DNA of 64,000 bases, taken from contig JASXTE010000005.1 of assembly GCA_030280995.1 (NCBI GenBank), positions 20,726,501-20,790,500 of the forward strand, read 5' to 3'. The stretch is from Hemileia vastatrix. Its lineage: Eukaryota; Basidiomycota; Pucciniomycetes; Pucciniales; Zaghouaniaceae. The translations under genes and the position numbers were made by a program. Shown one piece after another: positions 1-11,887 of the stretch (positions are counted from its first letter, which is position 1; every line of letters begins with the position of its first letter). The notes beneath the pieces were generated by a model, which made no database searches, was not told the origin of the DNA, and saw only the letters and a program-made list of their open reading frames with translations.

Positions 1-1083
1 ATTTGTTATAAGTGTAATAAGCCTTGGTTTAAAGGTCAAAAAAGTGAAAAAAAATATTTTTGAAGATAAGCAAGAATCTGAAAATGAAACAGAAAAAAAT
101 AAAGATTCAATTGATTGTCACCACACAATATGGGGGGCGGACTTGCTAGCAAGTCCGCAACCTTGGACCCAAACTCACCATAGATTGAACACACATTGAG
201 CTATTGATAAAGGAACCATACAATCAGGGATGAACACCACTCAGCAGAACAGTTTTAGGTGGGTGTTCAAGTAGAGTTCAGTATGGGTTCAGTCTGAGTT
301 CAGTCTGAGTTCCATCTGAGTTCCATCTGAGTTCAGGTTGAGGACTTGCTAGCAAGTCCACCCCCTATATTGCATAGTGTGTGATAGTAATATCTTATAT
401 AGTAATGAAAATGAGGTCTGTATGTTGGAAGATAATTATTCCATCTTTTGAAATCTAATTTTAAGTATGGACTCAATAGTATCATTTCAGAATTAGGAAG
501 ATTCTTAAATCATTAAGGATATACAAGCTGATAACTTAAGAATGGCACCTACCATGGTTCCAGCAATAAGTTGTTGAGAAACTGTAAATATAGTATTGAT
601 TACAGGAGTTTCTGGTTCTGTTGTTCCTGCATATACATTACAGAAAATTGATAGTGATTATAAGTCAAATCTTGAACCACTACAAAGTAAAAATTGGAGA
701 GGTTTTGGAGTAGTACTACACCCCATTGGTAGATACAAAGCTTCTGTTTTCTTTAAACATCAACATGATTATGTTAGAGTACCTTGTGACTTGTAGTAAT
801 GGATATTACTAATTGTAGTAGCTGTTATATGATTGGTAAGGACATTCTGACAAAGTTTGGTGTGAAATTATACCCATCTTAAAATAAATATTCATTTAGA
901 ATGAATTGTAAAAGGAAATTTAAAATCAATTATTTTAACACAGTATTGAACATTGATTCAGTAATAGATATTCCTTGCAAAGAAAGAGAAACCAGTGTGA
1001 TGGAAGTTCTGGAAACAAATATTTCAGAAGCGCCATATGGCACTCAGGTAAGTGAAGCTGAGAAGACAAATATTTTTCACTAA
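1..1083 (+). pseudogene. Gag zinc knuckle and aspartic protease remnant (Ty3)
   Basis: The first 60 bases encode the zinc-knuckle start (CYKCNKPWFKG), but later Cys/His positions are changed. After the MITE an acidic linker (NENEVCMLED-like) leads to the retropepsin region at about 585-800. There the active-site motif reads ITGVSGSVVP, whereas the intact family has LDTGAAGSVVS. The catalytic Asp is therefore gone. Open stretches at 596-796 and 901-1083 are separated by stops. The second encodes MNCKRKFKINYFNTV, the post-protease segment also seen in the other copies. It cannot be functional. Confidence 0.8.
119..379 (+). mobile_element. CACTA-type MITE, copy 1 (TSD TGT)
   Basis: A 261-bp non-autonomous element starts CACCACACAATATGG and ends ATATTGCATAGTG, so its right end read inward begins CACTATGCAATAT. 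It carries the perfect palindrome GGACTTGCTAGCAAGTCC at 139-156 and again at 342-359. Seven 11-bp units of the GAGTTCAGTCT type lie at 273-341. It is flanked by TGT on both sides. The related copy at about 15580 shows the uninterrupted target. The CACTA ends, 3-bp TSD and subterminal repeats fit the CMC/EnSpm superfamily. No transposase is encoded. Confidence 0.85.
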
Positions 1084-2290
1084 ATTAAATCATTTCCAAG
1101 GGCTTGTTCACATGGAAAAAATGAACTTGGCCTTGTAAGAACAAGTAAAGCAAGACTGTGTGATGATTATAGAGCATTAAATACATTTACAGTAGATGAT
1201 ATTTACCCATTGCCAAGGATTTCATCCATACATTATACCCTTAAACTTGATTAGTACATAAATTACCTAGATGGAAATAAAGGGAACCATCAAATTCTTG
1301 TTGAAAAGAACACACAGAAGATTTTATTGATAACAACACATATGGTAATTTAAAAATATGTCAGGATACTATTTGGACCATAAAATTCTCCTTCAGTATT
1401 TTTGAAGTTAATGGATATAACATTCCATAATAGAATGATTGAAGGATAGCTAATTGTATACATTGATGACATCATAGTGCTCTCTAGCACATATAATTAA
1501 CATTTAATGCATTTGAAGAAATTATTTCATAAGATGGATGAAATAAAAATGACTCTTGCATTGAAAAAATGTCAATTTGGGCTTGAGTCTTTAAAAGTGC
1601 TTGGTCATATTTCATCTGGCTTAAAAATATGTGTTGACCAAAATAAGGTGGCTGAAATCAATAATATTTGAATCCCTCAAAATTTAAATAATTTATAATC
1701 TTATCTTGGTATGTGTGGTTATTTTAGACAATATATAAACAATTCACAATTAATTGCTGCACCATTTACCACACTGATAAAGATATCAGAAGATTTCATT
1801 TAGAACAATGAGAGACAAAAGGCTTTTTATAAGTTGAAAGAAAATTAAATGACAGCTTCCATCTTGGGATTACCAGATTTCAAACAACCTTTTGTATTGT
1901 ATACTGATGGAAGTTTTATTGGTTTGGGTGCTGCTTTGCATTAAAAACAGCTTGTTGAAGGGAAAATGTCAGAAGTAGTAATTTTCTATATTTCATGTAC
2001 TCTAAGAAGTAGTGAATTGAAATATGGTACAACTCAACTTGAATGTTTGGCAGTAGTATGGGCTCTTGAGGACCAAAAATTTGAGTTAATAACTGAATTT
2101 AGTGCATTTAAGTCACTCTTAAACATTAAAACTCCTAATAGGTATATGTTTAGATGGCAATCAGATGTACTAGAGTACAGAAGACAGATGACTATTACAC
2201 ATATAGCAGGAAAGGTACACTCTAATGTAGATATGTTATCTAGAGTACCTCTGTCTAATAATGATGATAATCCAGCTTACGTTCCTGAAA
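1084..2290 (+). pseudogene. Reverse transcriptase and RNase H remnant (Ty3)
   Basis: Broken frames show RT motifs: a YLDGNKGNHQI-like segment near 1265, a YIDDIIVLSSTY catalytic loop near 1460, and a GMCGYFRQYINNSQ thumb segment near 1710. RNase H follows, with VLYTDGSFIGLGAAL near 1895 and an open stretch at 1966-2373. That stretch ends in the linker NDDNPAYVPE, and its last 80 bases already lie in the inverted sequence. Many stops and frameshifts disable it. The uninterrupted CATAT at about 1487 is the empty site for the solo LTR inserted in the minus-strand copy. Confidence 0.82.
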
Positions 2291-3649
2291 ATATGCCCTG
2301 CTATTGGAAAACCTGTTACAAAGTCCATGTTAAATATTTCCCATGGAGCTTTTGGTTTCTCAGTTTTTTGTAACAAAACAGCTTATTTTCTCATCAAAAA
2401 TTTAGATTTTTGACTATAATCACATGTCTCAAAAAAATTTTGAACATCATCAGACATTTTAATCTACCAAGCTATATTCTTTACTCTGGTTATTGTTTAA
2501 TGGAAGACAAAATGACCTGATAATATATCATCATGATATATACAAAACATTAATTCTTTCATTGAAGGTGGAATTACAATTATATTACTTAATTTTTTTC
2601 TGTAATATAAGAAATCATCCTCAATGGAATATTTACCTTTTACCAATGCTTCCCTATATTTTTGTGAAAATTTTTTTATTAAAACACTCATTGAAGCATT
2701 AGATGTATTATTTAATATTGTAGTAAGCTTATTCAAGTCAGGATATGAAGCATAATTATCAAGAATTGACTACATAAATTCATCCTCAAGATCTACAATA
2801 TAAATTCCATAAATGTTAATAATCTCTGTCTCAGGAAAATAAGCTTTATCATCATCATTATTAGGTAGAGGTACTCTAGATAAAAGATCTAAATTAGAGT
2901 GTCAACTTCCTGCTCTGTGTGTAATATTTATCTGTCCTATATACTCTTGCACAGATAATTTCCAACTAAACATATAACTATTTGGAGTATTCATGATTAA
3001 TAGTGACTTAACTGCACTAGAGTCAGTTATTAGCTCATATTTTTGGTCCTCAAGGTAATAATGTAGCTTCTCAAGAGCTCCTACTACTGCCAAGAATTCA
3101 ATTTGAGTAGCACCATATTTCAATTTACTACTTTTTAGAGTACATTAAATATAGCAAATTACTACTTCTGACATTTTCCCTTCAATAGGTTGTTTATAAT
3201 GAAAATAAGCACCCAAACCAATAAAACTTGCATCAGTATACAGGACAAAAGGTAGTTGGAAACCTGGTAATCCCAAGATGGGAGCTGTAATTAAATGTTC
3301 TTTCAACTTATAAAAAGCATGTTGTCTTTCATTGTTCCAAATGAAAGCTTCAGATTTCTTTATCAGTGTGGTCAATGGTGCAGCAATTAATTTTGAATTG
3401 TTTATATATTGTCTATAATAACCACACATACCAAAAAAAGACTTAACATCCTTTTATTTTGAGTTATTTAAATATTCTTGATTGCAGCCACATTATTTTG
3501 GTCAGCTCATATTTGTGAGCTAGATACAATGTGACCAAACACTTTTAAGTAATCAAGCCCAAATTGAGATTTTTTCAATGCAAGGGTCATTTTTATTTCA
3601 TCCATCTTCTGAAATACCTTCTTCAAATGGATTAGATATTGATTATATG
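2291..3649 (-). pseudogene. RT end, RNase H and integrase N-terminus remnant (Ty3)
   Basis: Minus-strand fragments run from the RT palm (HLIHLKKVFQKMDEIKM-like, 3507-3743) through the thumb (MCGYYRQYINNSKLIAAPL, 3145-3429) and RNase H (LITDSSAVKSLL, 2902-3123). The last part is the integrase zinc-binding region (CIYHDDILSGHF, 2497-2736) with a CDYSQKSK remnant. The final segment, 2291-2460, encodes APWEIFNMDFVTGFPIAGH, the block containing the first integrase Asp, and ends at the inversion junction. Stops and frameshifts separate all blocks. Confidence 0.8.
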
Positions 3650-5399
3650 TGTCAGCCTGGATATCCCCAGGACTGAGTAAAAAATACTTATAAGTAATTT
3701 TAAACGCATGGACTATACATGGGAGCAATAAATTAGAGTACATAAATAGTATATATAAGTAAATTTATGATAAAATACAAAATATGCCATTATAACACCT
3801 TATATACATGCATATATCCACCTTTTATAAGTCTTTTTACTTAATATTAAGTTGCAATATCATAGGGAAATCTGAAGAACCTTAAATATAAGGCTACATA
3901 ATTTTTAAGTAAACTTAAACACTGCACAATACGGGGGCGGACTTATTAGCAAGTCCACAACCTTGGACTAAAATTCACCACAGATTGAACAAAAATTGAG
4001 CTATTGACAAAGGAACCATACAATCAGGGATGAACACCACTCAGAAGAACAGTTTTAGGTGGGTCTTCAAGTAGAGTTCAGTATGAGTATAATATGAGTT
4101 CAGTCTGAGTTCCATCTGAGTTCTTTCTGATTTCATGTTGGGGACTTGCTAGCAAGTCCACCCCCTATATTGCATAGTGAAAGCTGTTATTTTCATTATT
4201 TTATGTGAAAAACAAGAAATGTGCTTTAAATCACTTAAAGTTGAGTATATGCACTATAAATTTAATAATTTTAAAAATGAGCTTTTACAGATCAATTTGT
4301 CTTAATTAGAACTATTTATTTGGCTACTCAAACGAATAAAAACAACACTATTCAAATTAGGTGTTTTTTATGCCAGAAATGGCTTCTGTGTACTGGTCAC
4401 ATACTGCCTGCATTTTTCCCATGTGAATAGCTTCATTTTTAGCAAATTTAGCTTTTTCACAATATAATTACCCCACATTCTATGCCCACTGTGGGGAAAC
4501 ATGCTAAAATAGGCAACAGGCACTTATTTAGTGTCCTAGTTTAATTACAAATGCATTGACCCTTATTATATGCACTAATTCAATTAAAAACCTCAAGCTT
4601 GGCGCTTTAATTCACTACCATGCTTAAATTCACCTAATTAGTCAAGGATTTACCTGTGCAAGCACCTTCCAAGGACTGCATGTAGTCACCCCACATCTCA
4701 CACCCTTTTTTGGGTTTTTAAGTGGTTTCTCAGTCAAGTTTTGTTATTTTTGAATGGGGATTTCACATAGTATAATGTCATGATTAGACCTATAATTTCT
4801 AATGTTGATCCCCATTAATATTGAGTAATAATTAGCCTAAATTTTCCCTTTTAGTCTTTTATTTTAAATGTATTACACGCATATACTCTCTTTTTTGCTT
4901 ATTCTTTATTTTTGATAGATTATCCCTATTGCTGCAAGATTTTTGTGGGTGATATCATTCTAATTATGTTATTGATCACTCTTCATGTTGTTGAACATGT
5001 CTATTATTTGGAATGAGGCATCATTAATCATGTATAGAGCTTGTTAATCAATGGGTTCATTGGGGAAGTTATTGTGTATAAAAAGAGGGGGTTTTTGGTC
5101 TTGTTTTTTACATTCTTTATCATTACAAGCAATTATATAACCAATACAATTACAATACATATCAATATTATTAAAAAGTCTTTTAATATTATCTGAATTA
5201 TGACATCTATTTTTCTACCAACTATAAGATTGTCACCCATTTATAATTAGTGAGATTAAATTACTGAGACCCTTATATTGAGTTATACTTTAATAATTAT
5301 TGGATTTGTATTACGTTATTCATATAGGACCATTAATATCTTCTAGACAACGGACTATTCGAGCTAGTTCACATCTTTTCACTTGATCTCAGCCTGAAA
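3650..5399 (+). mobile_element. Solo LTR of a Ty3 family, inserted in RT (TSD ATATG)
   Basis: This solo LTR begins TGTCAGCCTGGATATCC and ends CTTGATCTCAGCCTGAAA (family end CTGACA). It is flanked by ATATG at 3645-3649 and 5400-5404. Without the MITE at 3920-4179 it is about 1.49 kb, the same size as the solo LTR at 57629-59121, and it is homologous to the LTRs of 22148-29957. The empty site is preserved in the plus-strand copy near 1487. A TATA-like GTGTATAAAAAGAGGGGG lies at about 5076. The internal region was presumably lost by LTR-LTR recombination. Confidence 0.88.
3920..4179 (+). mobile_element. CACTA-type MITE, copy 2 (TSD AAA)
   Basis: A 260-bp copy starts CACTGCACAATACGGGGG and ends TATATTGCATAGTG, with AAA on both sides. 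The left palindrome has one mismatch (CTTATTAGCAAG); the right one is intact. The sister LTR at 57889 shows the uninterrupted target. Because it lies within the solo LTR 3650-5399, it is younger than that LTR insertion, or entered that LTR family before it. Confidence 0.85.
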
Positions 5400-5404
5400 A
5401 TATG

Positions 5405-6545
5405 TGTTAGAGAACACTATGATTTCATCAATTTATACCATTAGCTATCCTTCAATCATTTCATTATGGAATGTTATATCCATTAACTTCTGAAATACTG
5501 AAGGAGAATTTTTTGGTCCAAATGGCATCCCAACATATTTAGAAATTCCCATATTTTTTTATCAATATAATAGTTCTGTGTGTTCTTTTCAACAGGAATT
5601 TGATGGTTCCCTTTATTTCCATCTAGGTAACTTATGTAGTTAGAACCTTTAGGGGTATAATGTATGTAGACAATTCTTGGCAATGGGTAAATATCATCTA
5701 CTGTAAATGTATTTAATGCTCTATTATCATCACACAGTCTTGCTTTACTTGTTCACAAGAAATTAGCACAGGTGATATCTCATAATATTTGGGTGTAGTT
5801 TCTACCTTTTCAATAACTTTCATTTTTAACAACTTCTTAATATAATTGTCTTTGTCTTTCCTCTTTATTGGTGAAGTGGGATATGGTTTCTTTTTTAAGA
5901 TTAGTAGGATTATTATCCATTTCATAGGTTAAACTAACTTTTATCTCATTATATTTTCAAGGCCAAGTTTATTTTTCCCATATGAAAAAGCCATTGGAAA
6001 TTCTTTAAGTAAGTCAAAAATGTTTGTCTTCTCAGATTCACTTATCTGAGTGCCATATGCTGCTTCATGAAATTTCTGTTTCCTGAAGTTCCATCACACT
6101 GGTTTCTCTTTCTTTGAAGGAATATCTATTACTGAATCAATGTTCAATACTGTGTTAAAAGAATTGATTTTTAATTTCCTTTTACAATTCATGCTAAATG
6201 AATATTTATTTTAAGATGGGTCTTATTTCACACCAACCTTTGTCAAAATGTCCTTACCAATCATAATACAGCTACTACAATTAGTATTATCCATTACTAC
6301 AAGTCACAAGGTACTCTAACATAATCATGTTGATGTTTAAAGAAAACAGAAGCTTTGTATCTATCAATGGGGTGTAGTACTGCTCCAAAACCTCTCCAAT
6401 TTTTACTTTGAAGTGGTTCAAGATTTGACTTATAATAAATATCAATTTTCTGTAATGTATATTCAGGAACAACAGAGCCAGAAGTACCTGTAATCAATAC
6501 TATATTTACATTTTCTCAACAAATTATTGCTGGAACCATGGTAGG
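5405..6545 (-). pseudogene. Protease and RT N-terminal half remnant (Ty3)
   Basis: This segment continues the older minus-strand chromovirus between the full-length insertion and the solo LTR. The protease block at 6297-6497 reads ITGTSGSVVPEYTLQKID, lacking the catalytic Asp. RT follows with KKKPYPTSPIKRKDKDN (5713-5925), an EQVKQDCVMIIEH frame caused by a 1-nt deletion, and a YLDGNKGNHQIPVEKNTQ block (5483-5683). The frame shift and the stop after the protease start are shared with the plus-strand copy at 500-1200, which points to a common defective ancestor. Confidence 0.8.
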
Positions 6546-7720
6546 TGTCAGTATAGTCTAGTATATATTATGATATAATAGTGTTTATTTATGGTCCTAC
6601 TACTTATTGATAAATGATTTAGTGATTAAACCTCAGGGGAAGACTAATAAAATAGTTATACTCAAATAAAACTCACAATACTTGGATTTAAATGCGTGCT
6701 AGTGGTGGAAAATAGATGAATAAAATATAGTTATAGCTTATATAAAGATAATATCAACTTATAATGGCTTTATAATATATTTCTAAATGTTAATAATTGT
6801 ATAGTAGTGTTTTTTGGAGTTGTAGTAATTGAATGATGATCAATAACCGTCAAAATCCCTCCTTACTTATACCCAAATCCACTGGAGTGCACAGACCTTC
6901 AATCCAGATGATGTCACTGCTATCCCCGGCAATTACAGCACTGTGAGGCCCCATCACCTCCCCATGGCGTCCACTTCAAGAAGTTTCAACACCCAGACCT
7001 CCAGTAAGGACCCTCCATCACTATTAATAATAACACAGATCTATACCATAAATAGAAAATCCAGATAAAAGCGGATACCATAAAGAAACAGGTAAAATAA
7101 ATGATCAAAAAGAGATTTAATGAAAGCAAAAGCATATAAAGAAACAAATAAAATTTCCAAGCCCCCAATAACATCCCCAAGCATCCAAATTAACCCAGAA
7201 ATGTCCTTCCAACCCATAAATCCGTGAATAACCATCCAAGGAAGTAATTTTAGTTGTCCAAACTGGGTGTATGCGCCTGATATAGGTGTCTATGCTTCTA
7301 TAGGTGTTGTGAGTCCACTGATTTCGTCCATATGACCTAAATGAAGCAGAAAAACAAAGGTTATAGGCAATTAAGGGGCTAAATCCCCTTTATATACCCA
7401 AATATACATAATATACTGCATATTTCAAAGAATATGAGATTTATGTATACATATAAGCTTATGTATGTCAATAATTACTTCATATCACTTAAGATAAGTA
7501 TATTATGACTCCATTAATACCTTAATAAGTATTATTAGGCCATGGATAAGCTATTTAAACTACTATAAGTTATATAATATAATAATAATTATATATATAT
7601 ATAATAAAATAATATATATTATTATTTTAACCTTATTTTTAAGATATAAGCTTTATTTACTTAAGGTTATCTTACTTTAAGCATAAGAAATACTCAGTCC
7701 TAAGGATATTTAGGCTGACA
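6546..7720 (-). repeat. 3' LTR of the 6546-15405 chromovirus
   Basis: A 1175-bp LTR reads TGTCAGTATAGTCTAG on the plus strand and ends TTTAGGCTGACA. It is nearly identical to 14219-15405. The main difference is one copy of the AAAAGCGGAT unit here against two in the other LTR. Confidence 0.92.
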
Positions 7721-7745
7721 CTCCCTCACCCCAAAAAAAAAAACA
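7721..7745 (-). promoter_or_regulatory. Polypurine tract
   Basis: Immediately upstream of the 3' LTR on the minus strand lies a T-run followed by GGGGTGAGGGAG and then TGTCAG. Its position and purine content are those of a plus-strand priming site. Confidence 0.7.
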
Positions 7746-7852
7746 ATAAAAAAAAATGTTAAGACATTTTAATTAAAAGTAAGGAGTGAAATAAAAAAAA
7801 TAAAAATAATTTTTATAATACATATACTGAATAAACAGTATTATTTAGATTT

Positions 7853-9097
7853 AAATTTTTTCAAGAGATTTTTAAGATCAGAGATTTAATTTTCTGAAAT
7901 CCACTGGTCATATTCACTTGATTTATTTTTAAATCTTAATAGATACTCAACTCCCTTTTCTATAGTAAGGTGCCTCTTTTTAAGAATCTTTTCAATTTCT
8001 GCCTTTTCAATTATTTCTTCAGGTTGCTGTTTATGCCTTCCTGATCTTCTTGGAAATAGAGCAGTATCATTAGAATGGTATGGTTTTATACGAGAAATAG
8101 AAAATACTGGATGTTTTCTATCATATGGTGCATATAGAATAACCTCAACAGAATTATTACCAACCATCTTTTAAACTACAAATGGTCCAATTAATGTATC
8201 CTTCAATTTAACATTACCATTTAAATTGAAATTTAGTGTTGAAATAAGGACTTCATCACCCTCTTTGAACATTTGTTCTTTATGGGCTTTATCCCATCTT
8301 TTCTTTTCATAATCAAACGCCTTATTTATAAATTCTTGAGCATGTTTTCTGCATAATTCCTGCATCTGAAGAAAAGATTTAGTACCTGGATGAATATCCA
8401 ATCTAGGTAACTTATTAAGAGTTTTAGCAGGGGTATTAGGTACATAACCCAACCATAACTCAAATGGCTTCTTGCCAGTGACAGAATGTACTGTACTATT
8501 GTATGCAAATTCTAAACCTGGGATAAGGGTTACCCAATCATGCGTGAATTAGTCATTGTCTTTAAAATTAAGACCAAAAGCACAGTATCTTCTTATCATA
8601 TCTTCTAAGGTTTGTATCATTCTTTCTGCTAGCCCATCAGTTTGTGGATGGTGTGCTGTAGGAAGTTTTAATTGACACCCTGAAACATCCATAAGTGATG
8701 TCCAGAACTCAGAAGTAAATTTAGGATCTCTGTCAGAAACTATTTCTTTGGGGAAACCTGCTATATTTAACATTTGTGTCCAGCATAAAAAAGCTAAGTC
8801 TTTTGCAGAAACCTCTTTGTGGGTAGGAATAAATTTACACATCTTTGTAAATCTATCTACAATTACCCAGCAGGAGTTATAACTCTTATGCCCTGCTATT
8901 GGCAAACCTGTTACAAAGTCCATGTTAATAATCTCCCATGGAGCTTTTAGTTGCTCAATTTGTTGTAATAAACCAGCTCTTTTGCCTGTTAATCTTTTAG
9001 ATTTTTGACAAGAATCACATGTTTCAACATATTTCTGAACATCCTCAGACATGTTAGTCCACCAAGCTATGTTTTTTACTCTGGTTAATGTTTTATG
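7853..9097 (-). pseudogene. Integrase with C-terminal chromodomain (Ty3 chromovirus), disrupted
   Basis: The enzyme would insert element cDNA into chromatin. The zinc-binding domain (CHDDILAGH followed by CDSCQKSK) straddles a stop at 9098. The catalytic core at 8549-9052 has all three acids: NMDFVTGLP, VSDRDPKFTS and HPQTDGLAERM. The C-terminal half continues at 8171-8452 with the GPF/Y-type motif LIGPFVV. A chromodomain follows at 7886-8167 (EKILKKRHLTIEKGVEYLL, then EYDQWI), which in chromoviruses steers integration to particular histone marks. In-frame stops after NFKDND, GPFVV and ISEN split it into pieces, so it is not functional as written. Confidence 0.9.
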
Positions 9098-10862
9098 TTA
9101 GTCAAAATGACCTGCTAATATATCATCATGACATATACTTAACATTAACTCCTTCATTGAAGGGGGAATTACAATTACATTACTTAATTTTTTCCTGTAA
9201 TATATAAAACCATCCTCAATGGAAAATTTTCCTTTTTCTAATGCCTCTTTATACTTAATTGGTAATGTTTTTATTAAAACATTCATAGAAGCATTAGATG
9301 GATCATTTAATATTGTAGTGAGTTTACTCAAGTCAGGATCTGAATTATAATTATCAAGAATTGATTGCATAAATTCATCCTCAAGATCTACAATATAAAT
9401 GCCATAAATGTTAATAATCTCTGATTCAGGAACATAAGCAGGATTATCATCATTATTAGGCAGAGGTACTCTAGATAACAGATCTACATTAGAGTGCAAG
9501 GTTCCTGCTCTATGTGTAATAGTCATCCGGCCTCTGTATTCTTGTACAGCTAATTGCCATCTAAACATGTGTCTATTAGGAGTTTTCATGTTTAAGAGTG
9601 ACTTAACTGCACTACAGTCAGTTATTAACTCAAATTTTTGGTCTTCAAGGTAATAATGTAGCTTCTCAAGAGCCCATACTACTGCCAAACATTCAAGTTG
9701 AGTAGCACCATATTTCAATTCACTACTTCTCAGAGTACGTGAAATATAGAAGATTACTACTTCTGACATTTTTCCTTCAATAAGTTGTTTTTGATGTAAA
9801 GCAGCACCCAGTCCAATAAAACTTGCATCTGTATATAATACAAAAGGTAATTGGAAATCTGGTAATCCCAAGATAGGAGCTGTCATTAAACATTCTTTCA
9901 ACTTATCAAAAGCTTGTTGTCTTTCATTATTCCAAATGAAAGCTTCTGATATCTTTATCAGTGTGGTCAGTGGTGCAGCAATTGATTGGTAGTTTTTTAT
10001 ATATTGTCTATAATAACCACACATTCCAAGAAAAGATTGTATATCCTTTACATTTTGAGGAATGCCAATATTCTTTATTGCAGCCACTTTATTTTGGTCT
10101 ACACATATTTGTAATCCAGATACAATATGACCAAGCACTTTTAAAGATTCAAACCCAAATTTACATTTTTTTCAATGCAAGGGTCATTTTTATTTCATCC
10201 ATTTTTTTAAATACTTTCCTTAAATGGATTAAGTGTTCATCATAAGTTTTTGAGAACACTATGATGTCATCAATGTATACCACTAACCATCCTTCAATCA
10301 TTTCATTATGGAATGTTATATCCATTAACTTCTGAAATACTGATGGAGCATTTTTTGGTCCAAATGGCATTCTGACATACTTATAAATTCCCATGTGTGT
10401 TGTTATCAACAAAAAGTTCTGTGAATTCTTTTCAACAGGAATTTGATGGTACCCTTTCTTTCCATCTAGGAAACTTATATATTAAGCACCTTTAAGGGTA
10501 TCATGTATAGAGGCAATCCTTGGAAAGGGATAAATATCATCTACTGTAAATGTATTTAATGCTCTATAATCACCGCACAGTCTTTCTTTATCTTGTTCAT
10601 AAGAAATTATCACTGGTGATATTACACAATATTTTGGAGTAGTTTCAACCTTCTCAAGAATGTTCATATTCAATAACATCTTAATATTTTCCTCTATGTC
10701 TTTCCTCTTCATTGGTGAAGCGGGGTATGGTTTCTTTTTAAGACTAGCAGGAATATAATCCATATCACAGGTTAAACTAATCTTCATTTCATAATTTTTT
10801 ACAAGGCCAAGTTCATTTGTACCATGTGCAAAAGCCATTGGAAATGCTTTAATTAATTCCAA
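9098..10862 (-). pseudogene. Reverse transcriptase and RNase H (Ty3), disrupted
   Basis: RT begins with MELIKAFPMAFAHGTNELGL and proceeds through KERLCGDYRALN and DGKKGYHQIPVEK to the catalytic VVYIDDIIVFSKTY at about 10257-10280. RNase H follows in one 346-codon open stretch (9098-10138) with VLYTDASFIGLGAAL, a catalytic ELITDCSAVKSLL and a THRAG-HSNVDLLSR end. Breaks are a stop after LKGA (10482), a 1-nt insertion in an A-run after LALKK (about 10165), and a frameshift just before MELIK. All catalytic Asp residues I can see are present. Confidence 0.92.
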
Positions 10863-11887
10863 AATATTATTTTTCTCAGTTTAATTATCTGAGTGCCATA
10901 TGATGCTTTTGAAATTTCTGTTTCCAGAAGTTCCATCTCATTCGATTCTCTTCCTTTACATGGGGGATTTGTGACTGACTCAATATGTAAGACTGTGTTA
11001 AAAGAATTTATTTTAAATTTCCTTTTACCATTCATGCCAATTGTAAAATTGCTATTAGCAGGGTCTAATTCCACACCAAATTTAGTCATAATATCATTTC
11101 CAATGATAAAACAGTTACTACAGTTAGTATTATCCATTACTACAAAGTCACAAGTTACCCTTACATAACCATGTTGGTGTTTAAAGAAAACAGCAGCTTT
11201 GTATTTACCAATGGGGTGTAGCACTGATCCAAAACCTCTTTAATTTTTACTTTGAAGTGGCTCAAGCTTAGACTTATATTCACTATCAATTTTGTGTAAT
11301 GTATTATTGGAAACAACTGAACCAGCAGCTCCTGTGTCCAGTACTATATTAACATTTTCACCAGAAATGATAGCTGGAACCGTGATAGGTGTCATTCTAA
11401 AGTTATCAGCTTGTATATCCTTAATGATTTCAGCATCCTCAAAATTCATTAAAGATTCATTTGAGTCCATATTTAATATTGGATTTTCAAAGATGGACAA
11501 ATCATCTTCCAACATACAGACTTCATTTTCATCACTATATGAGATATTGCTGTCATAATCACTTGATTCTTTACTTTTTTCAGTTTCAGATTCAGATTCA
11601 CGTTGATTTTCAATAATATTTATGTTTTTCTCACATTTGTGACCTTTGACCCAAGGTTTGTTACACTTATAACAAGTATTTGTTTCATACCTCTTAGGTA
11701 CTACAGGTGCAGTAGGTTTTTTCTGCTTCACCTGAAGTGTTTTTGAATTCTGAGTTTTTACAGGTTCAACATTTTGTTTATAAGTGGAATACCTTGATAC
11801 ATACTTATGGTTTAATAATATTTCATTGCAAATATTAATAAAGTCAGAATATTCAGTAACATTTAATGTTCTAGCTACAACAATTTC
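10863..11887 (-). pseudogene. Gag zinc knuckle and aspartic protease (Ty3), disrupted
   Basis: The C-terminal Gag contains CYKCNKPWVKGHKC, a CX2CX7HXC knuckle of the kind seen in many plant and fungal Gypsy elements. A long acidic linker leads to a retropepsin with an intact active site, VLDTGAAGSVVS (Asp at about 11336). A stop replaces the Trp of the conserved NWRGFG at 11240. The frame reopens at 11224 with MLHPIGKYKAAVFFKHQH. It ends at 10853 because of a 1-nt deletion before the RT domain. Confidence 0.88.

Larger units (their letters stand above)
1..2290 (+). mobile_element. Decayed Ty3/Gypsy chromovirus copy, inverted arm 1
   Basis: This is the plus-strand remnant of a Ty3/Gypsy retrotransposon, cut by the window start. 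In order it carries the Gag zinc-knuckle region, protease, reverse transcriptase and RNase H. It stops abruptly near 2290, where the sequence continues as the complement of an integrase gene. It closely matches the reverse complement of the split copy at 2831-15700, sharing for example an in-frame TGA after the protease start and a 1-nt loss in RT. A CACTA-type MITE sits at 119-379. About 200 bp of RT is missing near 1135 relative to the minus-strand copy. Confidence 0.85.

Noticed and set aside
273..341. Regular 11-bp repeats that could suggest a CRISPR-like array
   Set aside because: The units are too short, lack unique spacers and recur within every copy of the MITE.
6986..7235. Hydrophobic minus-strand frames resembling small membrane proteins
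   Set aside because: They lie wholly inside an LTR, and the partner LTR carries the same sequence in non-coding context.
9961..10245. Plus-strand frames opposite the chromovirus pol
   Set aside because: They are shadows of the RT/RNase H frame on the minus strand.
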